Notes: generated from the sequence alone by a model not told the origin. Counted from the stretch's first letter, positions 1 to 12,619 are shown. The stretch is DNA of 64,000 nt from Amphirosellinia nigrospora (GCA_004123355.1 SCHM01000004.1:2418001-2482000); one strand, 5' to 3'. Numbers and translations: made by a program.

Positions 1-3000
1 ACAGCGCCCGCAGCCTCTCATATTCCATTTCACGAGACAGACCATAAATTCTCTTTATCCCTTTCGACAGCATCATGTATAAGGAAATCATAATCGCTTA
101 CCCTGCCCTCGGCGAAGCAATGTCGGGTGAACTTGGCGGCGATATCTCGAGCGGGTCATGGTAAGCCACATCGTTTCTTAATTGACGAGCTGCGAAATCG
201 GCGGCCTCGGCGACGGCTGCGAATAAACGGACGACGCTGGGCGGCCGTAGAACGAGTCGCGTTCAGAGTTTCGGCCGGTCGGGGGTGCTTGCGCGGGGGT
301 ACTGACAGGTAACTTGAACTCTGCTGTTGTGTGCTGCCATACCGCGGTGTCAGCATCTTGACAGATATATTCGTGTTAGTGGCGTGGCGTGGCGTGGCGT
401 ATAAGCTCTATTCGCTGTCTCACGTCCCAAGACCAAGAGAACAAAAGTCTGGAAAAGAAACAACACAAAGAAAGGGGTAAATAAATGAGCGACAGGCGCA
501 AAAGCCAAACAAAAACGTTACATGTGCGAACGCGCAAGGTAGGAATAATGGGAAGGTATCTGTTGTTAGCGAATTCATCTAATTGTCGAAATGAGGCAGT
601 GTTTCCGCATTCGAGATCCCAGCCCAGCGCTCTGGCTGGCTCCTTGTAATGGCGTGCAGAGCTACTGCAGGTCGGCGATTCTGGGGTCCATCCTCTTCTA
701 AATTAAGGACCTGTTCCCCTGGCGTGAACGGCCCCCTCATTAAAGTTTATCGGCCTAATCATCCGCCATTCATCCACCTCTTCATCTTCCAATGCTGTGC
801 AGACGCCCCCATCGCCAGGGTTCTTGTGAGTAAGCTATCTGCAGATAGTGTGGCGTCTGCGCCGCTTGGGGGGATCGGTAGGTGGAATATATTGCACATA
901 ATACGTCCCAACTATTCGCACGCCGCTTCCTGCCATGTCACATAGGTGCAGGTAGGGGGTAAACGAGAAGAGCAATACGACATTGCCTAGAAACTGAAGA
1001 ATACGAATAATGACAACTTACTTCTCGGGTAGATCTCTTGGTGGCCGCCTAGGTGCGGGGCCTCCTTTAACAGCATATTGATACTGGCTATTTCCACCCG
1101 TGACACCTCGGGCCGCCGCTGTCGCCGATGATGGTGATGATGATGACGATGAATGCAAGTTTTGCCAGGCCTCTAGTTTCTTCCGATCCAGCGAGGGTGC
1201 CGCTCCGTCTTTTTGCCGAAAACGATCCCACATGACGGCGATAACGGATGAACCTATGAGCTGCTCAGGTTGGCGTGTGATGATCCCTTTCGCCTCCAAG
1301 CTGCTGTTTTGTAGGGCTCGAGAAAGATAATGCACCGCGGGGGACAATGATGTTGTTAAGTTATCTGCTTGGTGGGGTTGCTGCGACTCTCGATACAGGA
1401 ATGAGCGCGTTCGGATGGAGATGTGTTCGGATGGTTGCCGACCCGAGAATAATGCCCTGCTTATGGATGGTCTCTGATACAGCTGTGCGCACTTTGCTGT
1501 TTCTAGGGCGATTGATTATTGATTGTGTTGACTTTTGGCGACCTGCCAGGTGGGTAGAGCTTGGTCAAGATATACCGGACTGCGTTCACCCTCCTTCCTC
1601 TACCTACCACCCAAGCCGACAGCTATCGCGTGTACCGTGTAGCACGCGCGGAATTCGAATAAACGCGACCTTATGCAGTTTGTTTTCGCTGGGTATCGAT
1701 GATTGGCTCGCTGCGGCGCTAACAAAAAGAGCCTTCCTTTCTTCCAGAAGGTGCAGAAAGTCGTTGCAGGTTAGGCTGACATAACTGTATCGACTGGCCG
1801 CCTGTGGTTGTGAAGAGCTCACGAGCACCTCTTCCTCTTCTTCCGGGCCCACCAATTCGGTCGAGTTCTAGAAGTGTTTGATGTTCAGAGAATGTCATGA
1901 AAATCAGACGAAAGGAACCCTTCGTCCCCCTAGCGGCACGGCTCGTTGTCTCGTGATATTATAACATTGTCTCCTTACTTAAATTCATTCTCCACTATTA
2001 TGCTGTAGGTGCAGCACCAGACTGTCCCTATTAATACTAATTACGCACCTAGTACAGAGCCACCGAGATTATTCTCATGTGTGAAGGTTACAGTACAGCA
2101 CGTTGAATGCCATTCGTACGCACGTACATGTATGACATAGCTCTGAATAGTTAAGGTACTGGCAAACGCCATCGCCACCACTCCAAATGATATCCAAGAT
2201 TGCAGATGTCATACTGCAACATTATCCATTAATTGACAGCATCCTAGTTCGTGATCGCCCCATGGGTCATGGGCTAACGATAATTCATGAAATTAGCGCC
2301 GAAGTAACTATAAATACCACGTCGTAAGTAGGTAGTTGCCGAGAAATAAATTGAACAAATCAAACATTCCTGTCTTATATCCTTTATACAGTAGGTGGTT
2401 CTGCTGCGGAGGGCGCTACAGTTTCAGTTTGGTCAGAGTGCTTAACAATCTTGACACGAAGACGATCTTGTCAGTCCAAGGTGCGAGACCTAAAGCTTGA
2501 CACTAGCCAAGATTGTTGAGTACTCGATGGAGATACCCGCGAATCTTATAATAAAGAATGAGGACAATACACGACCTACTCAGGTACGGATTCCTACCAT
2601 TACACTAGAAAAGTCAACAAGTTCATAGAAGCGGAATTTCTGTATACATAGATAAAATTAAGTAAGGATGTCGGTGTTAAGCAGATGAAACAGCCAGACT
2701 CGTTGGATAGAGACACCGTTGACCTTTGAAGACAGCCCAAAGGGCCAGGCCCCACCAGGAAACTCGTTTAATGGATAAGCTTCGTCTTAGATATTTGAGC
2801 CATGCAACTATCCATAGAACACACGGCTCAATATCGGAATAAGTAAAACTCAATACCCACGAAAAAAAAGCGGCCACTTCCATTCCATTCTTGTGCGGGG
2901 CCCTCGTTTGATCTTTTTTTGGCGACTACCAAAATACTGCCCCTCCTGGCCCGAGCGCCCATTCGCAGAGCAGTCACAAAATTCGCGAGGCCCAGGAAAA

Positions 3001-3153
3001 GGAAACAGGAAATCCAACATCGACCGCTCGGCCCTACGGATTCGATCCCGACCGTCCCCCGCTCTCTTTTCTGTTTTCCGCAGTCCACACCGATACCAGT
3101 CAGCCGAAGGTAACAAAAGGGCACTCGTCGAGCTCACTCGGACCAACCACAAA
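1..3153. other. Region without a confident gene
   Basis: I see no recognisable protein here. A minus-strand open frame at 1018-1347 (reading ...SSVIAVMWDRFRQKDGA...) ends on a good GTAAGT donor at 1021. It could be an internal exon of an unrecognised gene, but it has no upstream ATG and no convincing partner exon. A second minus-strand open frame lies at 1604-1855. A short tandem of GTGGC units occurs near 380-400. From 1900 to 2890 the DNA is AT-rich with frequent stops in all frames. The last few hundred bases are the promoter and leader of the eIF3m gene. Confidence 0.5.
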
Positions 3154-4529
3154 ATGGCGGCTCCCCACCAGCCGCAGCTCGTCTTCATCGACGGCAGCTT
3201 CGAGGAGCTGGCGCAGGAGATGGCCAACTTCCTAAACGTCGGCGACGATGTCAAGGCCCTCGTCGAGAAGAGCCAAAAGGACGAGGTACTTAAGAAGCTC
3301 GTCATCGCCTCTCCAGCCCTGCATTCCATTCCCGAGAGAGAGTTTGCCGGCGCATACAACCTGCTCGTCTACCTCATCCTCCAGAGCGACAACCCCTCCA
3401 TGTTCCTCTCCCGCATCTGCGACAACCTCACGAAGCCCATCACCTCGTCTCCCATCAATGGCCCCGGCCTGGCCCTCAACACCCTCACCACCATCTTCAA
3501 TATGCTGCAGGCCGACGACGACCTTCGATTCCACGTCTTCATGGCCATTCTGAAATTCCTCAGAATCCACGGCATGTTCGAGAACCTAAAGCCCTACCTG
3601 AAGAGTCTTGATGACTGGATGGAGGAGTGGGACATCGATGCGAACGGCCAGCGACAGGTGTACGAGGCCATCGCCGAGACGGCCCGCGAATCTGGTGACG
3701 TTTAGTAAGTGCTGGTTATCAGTCTCTCATATCTTTCGACGTCTAATTATGGCCTCCACACAATAGCACATCTTACCAATATATATTGAAAGCACTACGC
3801 ACCTTCGATGATGCCAAAGTCAAGGACGAGGACGCCCAGAAAATTGCCCTACGCGCCCTCAAGACTGCCCTTCTTTCGCCAACGCAATACGATTTCCAAG
3901 ATCTCCTCAACGTGCCTTGCGTCCAAGCGCTTTCTGAAACCCACCCCGTGTACTTTGAACTATTAACCGTATTCGCCGAAAAGGACTTGGAGGACTACAA
4001 TCAGTTCAGGGAAGAACATGAGGGATGGGTCGAGAAGGAACATTTAGATCTAGAGAAGCTACAGACAAAGATGCGCCTATTAACATTCGCCTCTCTTGCT
4101 GCCCGAACGCCAACGCGCGAAATCCCCTACGACGAGATTGCAGCAGCGCTACAGATCTCCATGGAAGAGGTGGAGTTATGGGTAATCGACGTCATTCGTG
4201 CCCAATTAGTTGAGGGTAGAATGTCACAGCAGAAAAAGGTATTCTTAGTTCACCGAACCACGTACAGAGTCTTTGGCGAGAAGCAATGGCGCCAACTAGG
4301 CGACCTTGTCGATACATGGAGAGACACGTTGGTTAAAGTGACCTCTACACTTCGCAAGGAGCAGGCAGGTCTCGAGGCCCAGAAGAAACGCGATCTGGAA
4401 GAGGTTGAGCGGAAGCTAACAAGTACCGGTATTTCCGGATCCGGAGAACGGCGACGCGGTGACAGGGGAGACCGTGGTGAACGGAGTGAACGCGCGCCCC
4501 GCAAGGAGCGAACCGACGACGACGACTAG
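3154..4529 (+). CDS. Eukaryotic translation initiation factor 3 subunit M (PCI-domain protein)
   Basis: Two exons, 3154-3704 and 3767-4529, are joined across a 62-nt GTAAGT...TAG intron and give 437 residues, the usual size for fungal eIF3m. The ATG at 3154 has a good context (CACAAAATGGCG) and opens [19 protein letters not shown]. The helical-repeat N-terminal half is followed by a PCI/winged-helix module at about residues 230-370, recognisable in stretches such as [20 protein letters not shown] and [18 protein letters not shown]. The tail is charged and arginine/aspartate-rich. In the known family this protein is a non-core subunit of the cytoplasmic eIF3 complex, which supports assembly of the 43S initiation complex. 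A PCI protein of COP9 or the proteasome lid is the main alternative, but the N-terminus fits eIF3m best. The frame is intact. The gene is convergent with URA6. Confidence 0.9.
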
Positions 4530-5052
4530 ATGAATTACTCCTTTCTCTTCGCCTTTTTCGGGTCTCAGCTCAAGTCGACTACATAGGGAAGGTCATTTGG
4601 CGTATGGCATTGGCGATGCGGAAAAGCTTTGTTGTAATGAATTATGCAATTTTGGGCTGCGGCATCAAGGGGTAATATCAAGATACCCCCTCCCTTTCCC
4701 CCAACGGGAAGCCCGCATCCTATGTAGAAGGTTACATACCATCTCTCACCACCGTTATCGGACTTCCGATGAAGTATAGAGGACGGATGGGAATGCTAGA
4801 ATACACACCAGAGCCTAAGCGAAAGTGGTGTGGAGTTGTCCAGTTTCTATATTATGAATTCGTAAAAACGCTATCTAGGCCATCAAGGTACTATTACAAT
4901 GCCGCACGTGAATAGTTCCATCTCGAATTCTCAGGCGTCTATCTTCATGTTCTGCTCTATGCTTGCTCTATACACAACCGTCACTACCACGTAAAATCTC
5001 AGGACAGTCTCTATTCTTCATGTGCCAAAATTCTTGTGTCCACCCCCTTGCC
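4530..5052. other. Convergent intergenic spacer
   Basis: This is the 3' flanking DNA of eIF3m (+) and URA6 (-), which face each other. It is AT-rich towards 4800-5000. I see no gene or structured element. Confidence 0.6.
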
Positions 5053-5713
5053 TTAAAAGTTCTCACCTAACCGCTTGACAAGCTCGGCCTGGGTGGCGCG
5101 GTAGACATCATCAGGCGAGACGTCAGCGCGGATGCGGACGACGCGGTCCTGCTTCTCGTAGTAGTCGACGACAGGCATACTCGTCTCGATAAAGGTGCGG
5201 AAGCGCTTGCGGATGCTCTCGGCGTTGTCGTCCTCGCGGCCGCTGGTCTTGCCGCGTTCCAGCAGGCGGCGCTCCATCTCCTCCTCGGGCAGTCGTAGAA
5301 GAGCACGAACTTGGCGGGGCAGACGGCCTCTCGAACTTGACGGCCTGGTCGAACTTGCGGGGGAAGCCGTCGATGAGGAACTTGCCCTTGAGAGGAGATC
5401 CGGATCCGGATTTGGATGCGGACATGGCGTCCCGCATGGCGTTCTCCAGAAGCGCGATCGTCACCTCCATCGGCACGATCAGCCCGTCCTTGATGTAGTC
5501 CTTGATCAGCTGCCCGTACTGGCTGCCGGCGCGGTTCTGCTCGGCGCGCAGCAGGTCGCCCGCCGACAGGTGCGTGAAGCCGTACGCGGCCACGAGACGC
5601 TCGCACTGCGTGCCCTTGCCCGCGCCCGGCCCGCCCAGCACGAACAGGACCGTCACGTCGTCCGCCGAGAAGACGGGCGACTTGCGGTTCTTGAGGTCAT
5701 CGATGGCAGGCAT
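5053..5713 (-). CDS. URA6: UMP/CMP kinase (uridylate kinase), two apparent frameshifts
   Basis: The gene reads from ATG 5713 to TAA 5053. It starts [11 protein letters not shown] and has the P-loop [15 protein letters not shown], the NMP-binding segment [12 protein letters not shown]...[10 protein letters not shown] and the family signature [12 protein letters not shown]. The lid and C-terminus follow ([26 protein letters not shown], ending VKRLGENF). The kinase transfers phosphate from ATP to UMP or CMP in pyrimidine nucleotide synthesis; Ura6-type enzymes also act on AMP. One base appears to be missing near 5330 (expected GAGGAGGCC) and another in the C run at 5287-5289 (expected CCCC). Adding both gives 220 residues of uninterrupted homology, close to the family size. 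The two lesions lie about 45 bases apart, so sequence error is likelier than a pseudogene. No intron is evident. Confidence 0.88.
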
Positions 5714-6773
5714 TTTGTTTTTTCTTTTGGTTATAGGATGCCTTGTTTTATGGACCTCTCTGCGGCGATGGGGGCTTGTTTATTTTTTCTTTTTCTTTTT
5801 ATTTCCTCTTCGGATCTCTTGAGTGGTTGGTGACGGCTGATATGAGAATGTCTTGCCCGCCTCCTTTCTTAGGCGTGGATCGTCGTCGTAGGACTAATCT
5901 CGATTCGTGAGGACTAGCTAGCTAGTAGCAGGGGGCTCTAGGCTGATATTAAAGGAAATGACGTTGTAATAGTTGAGATTCACGGACAATACTGTAGGGC
6001 GATTGAGGTAGAAGCGTTGTTAGTAAATAAAATAGGAGGAGGGATATTCTATTATTTGTTTAGCCAATGCTACGTCAGTAGGTAGTTCCTCCCTCTCTCC
6101 CTAATCTGGATAGGTACTGTATGAAAAATGCCCCGCAGTTCGTTAGCCTTTTTGAGGTGCAGAACGCTGCAAATGCAAGCCCCTCCCCCACTTTATTCGC
6201 CTTGCCATCCATGGCCCTGACGAGAGCTGCTACAATTATCAGAGGGAGCAATTAATGATGAATCACGAACTTCAATTTGATTCCGTCAACCCCCGCTACA
6301 AAAGAGATTGCGGGCATCGGAGAACAAAAAGTGAGAAAAAGCCCCGGCTTGGGCTGGTTGATAATTTAGATGGAACAAATGAGTGCTTACAATTAGATCA
6401 CTCAGGTTGGCAACTTCAAGTACTAATGCTTATAATAAAGTCGTATAAGCAGTTATTTTTATAACATGTATCGTTGTTCATTAAAAGTTACATGGACAAA
6501 GTCCACTTGCTCGTGCATGAGATACAACGTTCCTCATGCATGATATTACAAGCCACCCTCGCGAAATGTTACCAAGCAAGTAGCAAAAGATGTGGCTTGA
6601 ACACGCATGCCGCCCAGACTCGAGTCCGTCTTCCTCATCTCCTCACAACTATGACTATAGGATGATCACGGGCTTCGACCGGGAACCTTAGGTATATGGT
6701 CCAGGCGGGTTACTTGTTGGGAATCTCATTGCGGGCAATGGGAGCTCGACTATCACCATTCATATATAAGTAT
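5714..6773. other. Intergenic, AT-rich
   Basis: This contains the URA6 promoter side, with a T/C-rich stretch at 5715-5820, followed by AT-rich DNA. Short open frames at 6255-6665 show no recognisable protein features. I see no RNA gene. Confidence 0.5.
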
Positions 6774-7079
6774 TCAAACGTCTAAGACTTGCTTTCGCTT
6801 TCTTTGCCAAAGAAGACTGCATTCATGACGGAAGAGAGAGAGACAGGTAGAAACTCACCCTTGGCCAGCCCTCGACTTGCTCACGTATGCAAAGGCGCCC
6901 GTCCCGACAATTATGAGGAGGAGAAACGGCCAGAATTTGACCGGGGCAGTAGAGCCTCGCGGTGGTTGTGAGCTGTATGTCCTCCGCGCTGCCGCCGGTC
7001 CTCCTATGCTCGTTCTCGTGAGTGAAAGCCTCGCTGGCGTGAATAGGCGACTTGTGGTAGCTTTTGTGAATGTGGTCAT
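6774..7079 (-). CDS. Small predicted mitochondrial single-pass membrane protein
   Basis: ATG 7079 opens MTTFTKATTSRLF, an arginine/threonine-rich, acid-free leader typical of a mitochondrial presequence (to about residue 40, ...AARRTYSS). One hydrophobic helix follows (FWPFLLLIIVGTGAFAYV, about residues 50-67). Exon 1 ends at 6859 on a GTGAGT donor. A candidate 42-nt intron ends in ...GCAG at 6817, and the last exon runs from 6816 to TGA at 6774, giving about 87 residues with a basic tail. I do not recognise the family. It has the look of a small inner-membrane accessory protein. Exon 1 is well supported by its composition; exon 2 is less certain because the intron is very short. Confidence 0.55.
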
Positions 7080-7460
7080 TTCGGCGTTACGTCCCCTATT
7101 GTGCAAGGTACTATTTTCTGGCTTTTGGATAGGATATGCAGTTTGAAGTGACTATAAATTGTGTGATATCTGAGATAATTTATAGATTGAGTAACCTAGG
7201 AGCTTCTTTCGCCTGTTGATGGAAGCTTTGACCTACAAGAGGTTAGAGGATTCGGCACTGTAACAACCTACCTAACCTAGCCACAGACCTAGCCACTGAA
7301 CCAAACCGCCTGTGGGCACCTAGACCAGCCCTGTCGCCATCATCCCTCGGAACATGAACTCCTATGTGAAATTAAAGTATTCCATTTTCTCTATGTTAAG
7401 ACGGGCTGCCGCTCCAAGAATATCTAAAACATCCAGTACATAGTACACTCACGTAGCATC
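7080..7460. other. Intergenic spacer
   Basis: This is the upstream region of the small mitochondrial-type protein and the 3' side of the NTF2-like gene. No gene is seen. Confidence 0.5.
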
Positions 7461-7958
7461 TCAGTTAACTCCGTGCTCGGCCGCTTCGCCCGTTCGGCCC
7501 CAGACCGAGCGCTCCGTGATCCATTCCAACTTGCCGCTCTCCTTATCCACCTTGGCAAAGATGAAGCTCTCAAAGCTCGAACCGACGCCGTCGACATTGA
7601 TCGTCCCCTTCATGTGTGCTGCTAGCTTATCGCCGTCACGGAGGAACTCGTCTCTTTTGGTCATAACATCATAACGTCAGTTCCGCATCCCGTTACTTCT
7701 AACACCAGATGCCGAAAAACAAAAAAAAAGAGAGAGAGAAGAAACTTACACCACCGGCTTGTACTCGCTTACTTTACCGCGCCACTCCATAATATGTTTC
7801 ACGTAGGCATCATACGACAAACGCTTGCCGTTGATAACTTGGTAGAAACTCGGCATCGAGGTGCCTTCTGCGAAAAGATAGGATTCCTCGGGCGGCCCGG
7901 TAAGGGCCCATTCCATAGCGCGTTGGAACCCCTCTAAGGTAGAGGTGTACTGGGACAT
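7461..7958 (-). CDS. NTF2-like / SnoaL-fold protein of unknown substrate
   Basis: There are two exons, 7958-7750 and 7653-7461, with a 96-nt GTAAGT...AAG intron, giving 133 residues. The start MSQYTSTLEGFQRAMEWAL is followed by ...MPSFYQVINGKRLSYDAY and, across the junction, KVSEYKPVVDEFLRDGDKL. The C-terminal half GTINVDGVGSSFESFIFAKV...LEWITERSVWG has the alternating beta-strand pattern of the cone-shaped NTF2/SnoaL fold. I chose the acceptor at 7654 because every acceptor further upstream leads into an in-frame stop, and because it restores the DEFLRDGDKLAAH strand. Members of this family are small enzymes or ligand-binding proteins, often with hydrophobic substrates. Nothing here defines the substrate. 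The frame is intact. Confidence 0.7.
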
Positions 7959-10480
7959 ATTGATAGAGTAAGTTTCAAGTAGCAAATTGAATCGCCCTTT
8001 GTTTGTCGAGTCCAAAGACGATCTGAGAGGATTCGATAGAAGAAGTATTTATATGGTATATTTGTATGTCGGGAAAGGAGGCTGAGATATGTGTGTCTTC
8101 TCTAACACACCTCTTCAGACCGCACGAAGAGAGGGGTGACCCGCCGCGCTAAAGCTGTTCGCAGTTTAATGCACACATAGTGTACAACCTAGGAATATAT
8201 ACGAGCAACCAACAATTTGAAGCATTTTGTTCGTTGTAAGTATTTCTCGTACTTGAGATGCTATTCTCGAATAGGCCTAGGCTTTGTAAGGTAATACTGA
8301 TGAATCTACGATGACATTAGGCCTGTTGTCGAACGACCCAGAAATCTGGAAAGAATAGCCTCGTTTTTTTCACGGAGGGATATATAGCTGGAATAAAACG
8401 CAATATCCATTGCATCAATAACGAAATGGTCCGATATAACTTCCTCGGGTGGTAATAATCATTAGCCCTAGGATTACCTACACTACTAAATATACCGAAA
8501 TAGACTCTATTTTTCAGTACCTCCCACTAGAGCACAAACACAGAATAAATCCACATACGAACAAGTAGGCTATTACACCACCTTCTTTCATGATACATGC
8601 CACGATAGGACGCGTCAAGACCGCGCCGTAATAAAAAAAATCATTTCAGATCAGTTAAATAAGTCAAGTTAGCCTATTATAACTAAGACTTACTGCCGAG
8701 TTATTGTACATAATGTCTGATGAAGTATAGATTATAGTTGTCTACAACACAGTTATTAGTTAACTTGATATAGAATTCATACTACATCTCTATCAAACTT
8801 CACTCATCTATCTCACCCCTATCTTCAGCCTCAAGCTCCACACTGCATTTTTAGTACCCGTGAGGAGGCGGTAACTGAGGAGTGCTCGAGAGCCTCAAAT
8901 TTTCCATTTCACTGCATTTTTAGCCCTGGCCGAGTGAATAAGATCTGCTGACAAATATCTGGGTCCGGCCCCCAATCAGTTGCACTGCATTTTTAGCACC
9001 AACAGGGGAAATAATAAAACGCGTAAGGCAGAACGGGCCAGAACGAAGGTTATGAGTATGCAATCCGATAAACGAGACACATATGTATCAGAGCTCCACG
9101 AGTAATTCCTTCCTGTACTCATATGTTAATAATCTAGGCACGGGAAATCAGTTAAGTACTTAGTTACCTACCCAAAACAACAAGTTATTCATAGCAAAAG
9201 GCATTGTGTTGTATCCGCGAACATCAGAATGAACGAGCAGGAAACGAATCGTGAAGGTAGCACGCAAACGCCCACCTCTGTGGTTGTTGTTGCGGCCACT
9301 GTGTCCTGGCTTCATACCAGACATAGGAACAGGGATTTAGACACACGGATCAGACCAGACAAAGAGACTCTCTGTATATAGTCATGTGATCACATAGAGC
9401 CCACAGAGATGGTTTCACTGGCTCTCCGTGCAAGAACAGACGTCTACACCTACCTCTACGAGGTCCCTGACACATACAATTTTGAACCACACATATTACT
9501 AACCTTTGAGGTCTTCTTCAGGGCCAAAAAAAGCAGTTGATTTTGAGATGAGGTGCGGCGGGTGACAACTGGTTCGCTTATTCAAAAGTCGGCAGTCCAT
9601 CATCAAGAGGTCTTAGTATGAAATGGTCGAGAACACGATGGCAATCAGGGGGCATATGCCAACTCGTATTCGCTATTCTAGTGTGATGGGCTTCAAAGCT
9701 ATACGTCCACCCTTGTACGGGTCTTCCTTTCGGAGCGTTTGAACCCCAGAAAAGTGCAGAGCCTCCTTGGGAAGATATTAAGCTGCTCACCCCATGGATA
9801 TGTGGTCGGTCTAAGCCGCGCTCGAGTCACTCTCGGCCACTCTCAGCCAAACGAATGAAACCTGTACGATGAACTTGGTACCGGGTCGTTCGGAGTCGCA
9901 AAAGGGACGCACATAGCCACAAGCATACGTATACTACAATATAAGATACGCATATAGCATGACGTGACATCAAAAGGTTCTACTAGTTAGGCCACGTCTG
10001 GACTGCAAGTGAAACGCGACGCAGCCTGTATTACGTGACATGAAAGGGGTCCAGAAAGCAGTCACTTCTCTCGTACGGAAAATATAGCTTTATGTTTGCT
10101 CGAAATCGAGTCAATTTGGTTTTTTTTTTTTGATTGATAAAGTTTGACACAAGAGTGCCAAGGCTGATATAATATTTACACTAAAAGTAGAACAGAAGAA
10201 TATATAATATGAGGGCCTCAAAGCCACAGTGGTATCTCTTTCCCGGTCCCAATAGATTAATTTCAAGATCGACTCCGTCCAAACGCCGCGCGCACAGTCT
10301 CGCTTAAATGGATTCGCGCGTGGGTATATATATCACCGCGAGTAAAAAATACAGTCGCTCCTCAACCGCCAGCGTACAGCAGGTGCATAAACCATGGCTG
10401 TATATAATAAAACAATCTCTTTCTCCTTGTCACGTCACTCATGTCGTCCTCGCTCGTCTCTTTCGTAACATCCGCCCCCT
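7959..10480. other. Long AT-rich intergenic region
   Basis: No recognisable gene lies in about 2.5 kb. It contains three copies of a 14-bp motif (8841-8996, listed separately), a T run near 10120, and a minus-strand open frame at 9578-9790 with no recognisable domain. It lies between the NTF2-like gene and the 3' end of the four-helix membrane protein gene. Confidence 0.5.
8841..8996 (+). repeat. Three direct copies of CACTGCATTTTTAG
   Basis: The 14-mer CACTGCATTTTTAG occurs exactly at 8841-8854, 8910-8923 and 8983-8996, spaced 69 and 73 bases apart. The intervening DNA differs between copies, so this is not a simple tandem satellite. The function is unknown. Confidence 0.85.
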
Positions 10481-12092
10481 TTATGAGTATCGGAAACTCG
10501 TCTGTGCGGGGGGCGGACTCTTGACGACGGCGTCTGCGTATGCGCCGGGGATGGGCACGGCATCGTATTGCTGCTCGCCGGGCGCCGCGGCAGTGAAGCT
10601 ATTTTCAGGAGGAGATGTGCTTGTGGGGCTGGGGGTGAAGAAAGCGCCTTGCGCAACCTTGGGGTGGCTGAGCGCGCTTTGCTGGGAGGAGCCTGCAGCT
10701 TGAAGGTATTCTCGGGTTTGGGAGTATAGGCCAGGCTGGCCTTGCTGGCGAAGGAAGACGTTGGCTCTGCGATCGGGGCGGCGGGAGTGAAGCTCGGGCC
10801 CTGGGAGACCTCGGAGAGCGAGTTGTAGGTTGAAGGAGGGAATCGCGGCGACATGGCGTACTGCGAGAAAGACGGCGATTTGGGGCCGAAGCCCGGGGTG
10901 TTGGGAGCCGACTGCGAGCGGAGCTGGGCCAGGTACAAGTCCGAGCGGGCGCGGTCTCGCATGTCCATCGACTTCGTCAGCTTGCGCTTCGTGATGTATC
11001 GGTAGAAGACGATGCTGTAGAGCGTGATCGTGAACACATCGAGGACGATCTCGATCAGGGCGCAGATCAGGGACCAATTCTGTTGAAACAAGATAATTAG
11101 CAACTGTTTCTTTTACCAAATTGCAGAGGGCAAAGGTAAACTCACCTGAAGTCGGCAGACGAGAGCATAGTCCACCTTCTGTGAAAAGACCTCGGATCGC
11201 TTATTGTCGACACAAGCCCATCCCCACATGTCCTTGTTGTTGCTGTTGTCGCGAGAGAACTGCAGAATGCCAGCGGCGGCAGCCCATAGGATCGACGAAG
11301 CGATGAACGCCGACTGCGAACAGCGTGTAGTAAACGCCGACTTTCTCAGCTCGGTGATGGCCGCCCCTGAGGTAACCGAAGAAGATGAGAATGCAGAGAA
11401 AAAGATTGACACCCGAGACCGATAGGACAAGGACCTGGGGCCATAGTTTCGTGTTCTCTGCCCACGCTGGAAGCCCGTTTTGCGCCGCAAGGTGATTTGT
11501 CGTGCGGAAGACGTTAAAGGAAACTGCGAGTAGGGAAATGATGATCAAGCTGCAGCTAAAGCTAATACCACGTAGGGCGAATTTAGCCATCCTGACCCTA
11601 TACTTGAGGCCCTGGAAGGATGGTTAGCAAGGAGATTTAGCTATTCTTTAGTTATAAACACTCACCACATCTTTCTTTTGCGCCGCTTCAGTATCTTTTT
11701 CTCTGGATTCGAGAATATCCTCTTCTCTGAATGTTGGGCTTAGGGGGTTCTCAAATCTCCTTCCCGGCGTGCCGGGAATTCTCATGGCACTTTTAAGGGG
11801 TGACTTCGGTGTCATTGGCATGTTGACTGTTTGAGTTGTGGTATCATCATTAATGTATCCGAATCCGACATCGGCTGGTTGAGCCTGTGCAACATGTGAC
11901 CTCTCATCCCGACCCCCAAACGGGTTACTCGTCTGTGGCTCTATGGGAATATACTGTGGTAGCCTCTGCGAACCGGGGAGTCCTCGGCGGCTTCAATGAG
12001 GATGTGGTAGTATATGATCCATCTGTTGACGACGACCGTGATGGCGTCAACTTGAGGGCAGCAGGGCGCCTCTTCTCTTCTTGTGATGCCAT
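10481..12092 (-). CDS. Fungal four-transmembrane (MARVEL-like) membrane protein, three apparent frameshifts
   Basis: Three exons run 12092-11666, 11611-11146 and 11079-10481, with clean GTGAGT donors, and give about 497 residues. A cytosolic N-terminus (MASQEEKRRPAALKLTPSRS) precedes four hydrophobic helices: near GISFSCSLIIISLLAVSF, WPQVLVLSVSGVNLFLCILI, YYTLFAVGV...FIASSILWAAAA and LICALIEIVLDVFTITLYSI. A long Ser/Pro-rich tail follows. The tetraspan layout resembles MARVEL-type plasma-membrane proteins, but the exact family is inferred. The frame breaks at three places: a C run near 11948 (two bases short), near 11310 (one extra or two missing bases) and a G run at 10661-10664 (one short). 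Repairing all three gives exact exon phases (143 + 155 + 200 codons), which supports a real single gene and sequence error. Confidence 0.72.
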
Positions 12093-12619
12093 TTTTAGCG
12101 TTGTGAATGATCAGTTAAGAAAAAAGAACAACGCTCGTCCCTGCGAGTCGGCTATTCTGTATAGGACTATATAGCCAGAAATGCTTCACGAACCAAGTCT
12201 AATGAAAGGTTGTCCGAGATAGGGAAGAAGCAATCTTGACAAGAAGAAAAAGAGTATGGAGACCAGCTATCGAAGAAGGAGATTCTCGAGCCTGGGCACG
12301 CGAGGAAGGTATAGGTTTTGAATAAGCGCCCTCGGGGTGTTCTGGCAGCTCATTCGGCCCTCTCTAAAGCTACCGTATCGACGGTCAGTGGGGATGGCAC
12401 AACGTGCAGCATGCAATGGGATCGCTCACGGTGGGTCAGGGCTCTCGTGCTCTGTCTTAATGGGTGCTTCTGATAGGACGGTTAGAAAGATTCCCAATCT
12501 CGAACGGGCGAGTTTGGCGTGGCTAGACGCCCTAGGTGACGGGACGATGCTTCACAAGGGCTTGATTGTATCGGAAGTCCCAGATCAGCACATTCAAACT
12601 TTCATGGCTTCATGACTCT
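12093..12619. other. Upstream region of the tetraspan gene
   Basis: This is a probable promoter interval. The open frame at 12337-12615 (+) shows no recognisable domain. I see no RNA gene. Confidence 0.4.

Noticed and set aside
5053-5713. URA6 as a pseudogene
   Set aside because: Both lesions are one-base losses (one in a C run, one of two adjacent G), and the whole kinase sequence is otherwise perfectly conserved.
9578-9790. Minus-strand frame of about 70 codons in the 8-10 kb desert
   Set aside because: No ATG at its beginning and no recognisable domain.
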